DNA from: Rhodococcus sp. WMMA185
Lineage (GTDB): Bacteria > Actinomycetota > Actinomycetes > Mycobacteriales > Mycobacteriaceae
Assembly (NCBI RefSeq): GCF_001767395.1
Contig: NZ_CP017014.1
Location: 1,674,001 to 1,738,000, forward strand
Length of the DNA: 64,000 bases
Reading direction: 5' to 3'
Position numbers and translations under genes: made by a program. Each line of letters begins with the position of its first letter. Position 1 is the first letter of the stretch. Shown here one piece after another: positions 62,142 to 64,000 of this stretch. The notes below the pieces were generated by a model, which worked only from the letters and a program-made list of their open reading frames with translations, made no database searches and had not been told where the DNA came from.

Positions 62142-63005
62142 TCATAGTGTCGTCGGGTCGGTCGATGCTCGATTTGCAGCGGCGGGACCCCCTGTCGCGC
62201 CGTACACGTGACGCGTCCCGATCGGTACCACCAACGGGCGATCGGCCACCGGGTCGGCGATCACCGTGGCCTCGAGGCCGAACACCTCGAGGAGGAGTTC
62301 GGCGGAGATGATGTCCTTCGGTGCGCCTGCCGCGAAGACCGTGCCGTCCCGCATCACGATCAACCGGTCGCTGTAGCGGATCGCAAGGTTGAGGTCGTGG
62401 AGCACCATCACCACGGTGCGGCCCATCTCCTCGTGCATTCGGTCGACGAGGTCGAGAACCTCGATCGAATGCGCCAGGTCCAAGTAGGTTGTGGGCTCGT
62501 CGAGCAAGAGGATGTCGGTTCCCTGCGCGAGCGCCATCGAGATCCACGCGCGCTGCCGCTGTCCGCCGGACAACTGGTCGACCGGACGATCTGCAAGGTC
62601 GGACACCCCGGTCAATGCGAGCGCCTCGGCGACCTCGCCCTCGTCGTCCGACGACCACTGCCGGATCCACGACTGATGCGGATGCCGACCGCGCGCTACC
62701 AGGTCGGCAACCGTCAAGCCCTCCGGCGCGGTCGGCGACTGGGGGAGCATGCCAAGGGTGCGGGCGACGTCCCTGGTACGCATCGACCCGATGGCCTTCC
62801 CATCGAGCAGCACCGAACCAGCCCGGGGCTTGAGTAGCCTGCCCAGCGCACGCAGCAGGGTCGACTTGCCACACCCGTTGGGGCCGATCACGGTGGTGAT
62901 CACCCCCGTCTCGATCTGGAGGTCGAGCTTGTCGACGATGATGCGGTCGCCGTATCCGAGGCTCACGCCTTCGGCGATCAGTCGTGCGTGCGGCTGCGCG
63001 GTCAT
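62142..63005 (-). CDS. Iron-siderophore ABC transporter ATP-binding protein (FecE/FepC type)
   Basis: The 287-residue ATPase couples to the FecCD permease encoded upstream. It has Walker A GPNGCGKSTLL, the Q-loop LGMLPQSP, the signature LSGGQRQRAW, Walker B ILLLDEPTTYLDLAH and the switch histidine in VVMVLHDLNLA. The H-loop and TTYLDL are typical of siderophore/heme uptake ATPases. The ATG at 63005 overlaps the permease stop by four bases; the longer frame lies within the permease gene. The last 20 residues are low complexity. Iron (DtxR/IdeR) control is expected, but any promoter is outside the window. Confidence 0.93.
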   Translation of the reverse strand: MTAQPHARLIAEGVSLGYGDRIIVDKLDLQIETGVITTVIGPNGCGKSTLLRALGRLLKPRAGSVLLDGKAIGSMRTRDVARTLGMLPQSPTAPEGLTVADLVARGRHPHQSWIRQWSSDDEGEVAEALALTGVSDLADRPVDQLSGGQRQRAWISMALAQGTDILLLDEPTTYLDLAHSIEVLDLVDRMHEEMGRTVVMVLHDLNLAIRYSDRLIVMRDGTVFAAGAPKDIISAELLLEVFGLEATVIADPVADRPLVVPIGTRHVYGATGGPAAANRASTDPTTL

Positions 63006-64000
63006 GCCGTGACCTTCCGATTGTTGCGAACCAGCAGATACATCAGGAATATTCCGCCGAGCGCCGAGGTGACGATGCCGACGGGGAGTTCGACCGGCAG
63101 AACCGTGCGCGCCACCACGTCGCTGCACACGACGAGTACGGCACCGGTCAGCGCTGACGCGATCAGTGGCGGTCCCGCGGCGCGTACCAGCCTCAGGGCG
63201 ACCTGGGGTGCGGCGAGCGCCACGAAAGCGATCGGACCCGCCGCCGCCGTCGCGATGCCCGCCAGGGTCACGGCGATCAGCAGGAGACGCGCCTGCGACC
63301 ACTGCAGGCGGACGCCCAACGAGACGGCGTTGTCGTCGCCGAGGCGGAGCGCTCCCATCGTGAACGACGAGACGACCGCATAACCGCCGATCACCGCGAC
63401 GGCGATCGCCACCGGCCACATCTGGTCCCACGACGCACCGCCCAGGGAACCGTTGAGCCAGATCTGGGCGCGGGAGGCATCGTTGATGTCCGCCGAGATG
63501 AGCAGCCATCCGGTGACCGCGATGAGCATGGCGTTGATTCCGATGCCGATCAGGATCAACCGGTAACCCTCGACGCCGGCGCGCCAGGCGAGCAGGTAGA
63601 TGACTGCCGCGGTGAGCAGCGCACCACACAGCGCGGCCAGTGGGATACCCACGGTTGCCAGCAGACCGACGAAGGAGCCGCCCCCGCCGAGAACTATCAA
63701 TGCAACCGCGGCAGCGCTGGCACCGGAGGTTATGCCGAGGATGTCCGGGCTCGCCAACGCGTTCCGGGCGATCGACTGGGTGATGGCGCCGGCCAACCCG
63801 AGGGCCATGCCGATGAACGCCCCGGTCAGCGCCCTCGGCAGGCGCAGGTCCATGACGATGAAATTCTGGGCCGAGGTGCCACCCCCGAAGAGCACCCTCG
63901 AGACCTCGGGGATCGACATCGGGTAGTCGCCCCGCCCGATGTGCAGGCAGAGCAGAAGGAACAGCGCCACCAGTAACGCTACGTTCACGGCGATTGCGAG
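63002..64000 (-). CDS. Iron-siderophore ABC transporter permease (FecCD family), 5' end cut by window
   Basis: This integral membrane permease would pass ferric siderophores. The frame stays open to the window edge, and the visible residues LAIAVNVALLVALFLLLCLH are the first membrane helix, so the true start is probably to the right of base 64000; a GTG at 63988 would make 328 residues. Family motifs are visible: DLRLPRALTGAFIGMALGLA, GAITQSIARNALASPDILGI, GLMATVG-like helices, and the coupling region WLNGSLGGASWDQ. A second FecCD permease and a binding protein probably lie further right. Confidence 0.92.
   Translation of the reverse strand, partial: LAIAVNVALLVALFLLLCLHIGRGDYPMSIPEVSRVLFGGGTSAQNFIVMDLRLPRALTGAFIGMALGLAGAITQSIARNALASPDILGITSGASAAAVALIVLGGGGSFVGLLATVGIPLAALCGALLTAAVIYLLAWRAGVEGYRLILIGIGINAMLIAVTGWLLISADINDASRAQIWLNGSLGGASWDQMWPVAIAVAVIGGYAVVSSFTMGALRLGDDNAVSLGVRLQWSQARLLLIAVTLAGIATAAAGPIAFVALAAPQVALRLVRAAGPPLIASALTGAVLVVCSDVVARTVLPVELPVGIVTSALGGIFLMYLLVRNNRKVTA

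Overview
The window comes from a high-GC, mycolic-acid-making actinobacterium, most likely a Rhodococcus or close relative. The evidence is a fabG1-inhA pair, a ripA-moxR cell-wall block, an acn-acnR pair, a CrtL-type lycopene cyclase, a bacterial Ku, and gene order that matches two blocks of the Mycobacterium tuberculosis chromosome: roughly Rv1461-Rv1496, then Rv1841c-Rv1846c. Gene-order statements are from memory of that genome; no search was run.

Layout. 1-5675: the SUF iron-sulfur operon sufB(partial)-D-C-S-U-T, tightly overlapped. 5765-10136: minus-strand accessory genes (Ku, lycopene cyclase, two tandem secreted PI-PLC-like proteins). 11065-16948: a sugar-acid catabolic island (SDR, FadR-type GntR regulator, mannonate-dehydratase-type enolase, zinc alcohol dehydrogenase, sugar-porter MFS) with three matching operator-like palindromes. 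17065-34581: the conserved core, comprising ABC-F, acnR, acn with a recognisable AcnR-type operator, a membrane protein, a RipA-like hydrolase, moxR-DUF58-VWA, fabG1, inhA, hemH (frame broken by one base), an Rv1486c-like gene, DUF3097, NfeD and SPFH. 34686-38172: minus-strand genes (frameshifted methyltransferase, a regulator/membrane-protein pair, TVP38 protein, hotdog thioesterase). 38303-43510: methylmalonyl-CoA mutase mutA-mutB with its GTPase meaB, divergent from the thioesterase. 43515-49705: accessory metabolism and a stand-alone TnpB element. 49702-62063: two CBS/DUF21 transporters, guaB1, DEAD-box helicase, gnd, a seven-bladed YVTN propeller protein, a second DEAD-box helicase, and the M56 protease/BlaI pair. 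62142-64000: a siderophore ABC transporter that runs off the end.

How the genes work together. SUF supplies Fe-S clusters used by aconitase and probably by ferrochelatase, whose C-terminus is cysteine-rich. fabG1/inhA build mycolic-acid precursors, and RipA and the MoxR module act at the envelope. mutAB/meaB carry propionate-derived carbon into the TCA cycle. The island at 11-17 kb and the PI-PLC pair interrupt the mycobacterial gene order and look like lineage-specific insertions.

The most useful second looks are: the GntR three-site regulon; one-base frame breaks in hemH and in the methyltransferase; the TnpB element with matching end hairpins; three nearly identical 126-bp repeats that complete a seven-bladed propeller; inverted repeats next to the regulator/membrane pair and the mutA promoter; and the AcnR operator. 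I did not find a defence island, prophage, CRISPR array, tRNA or rRNA.
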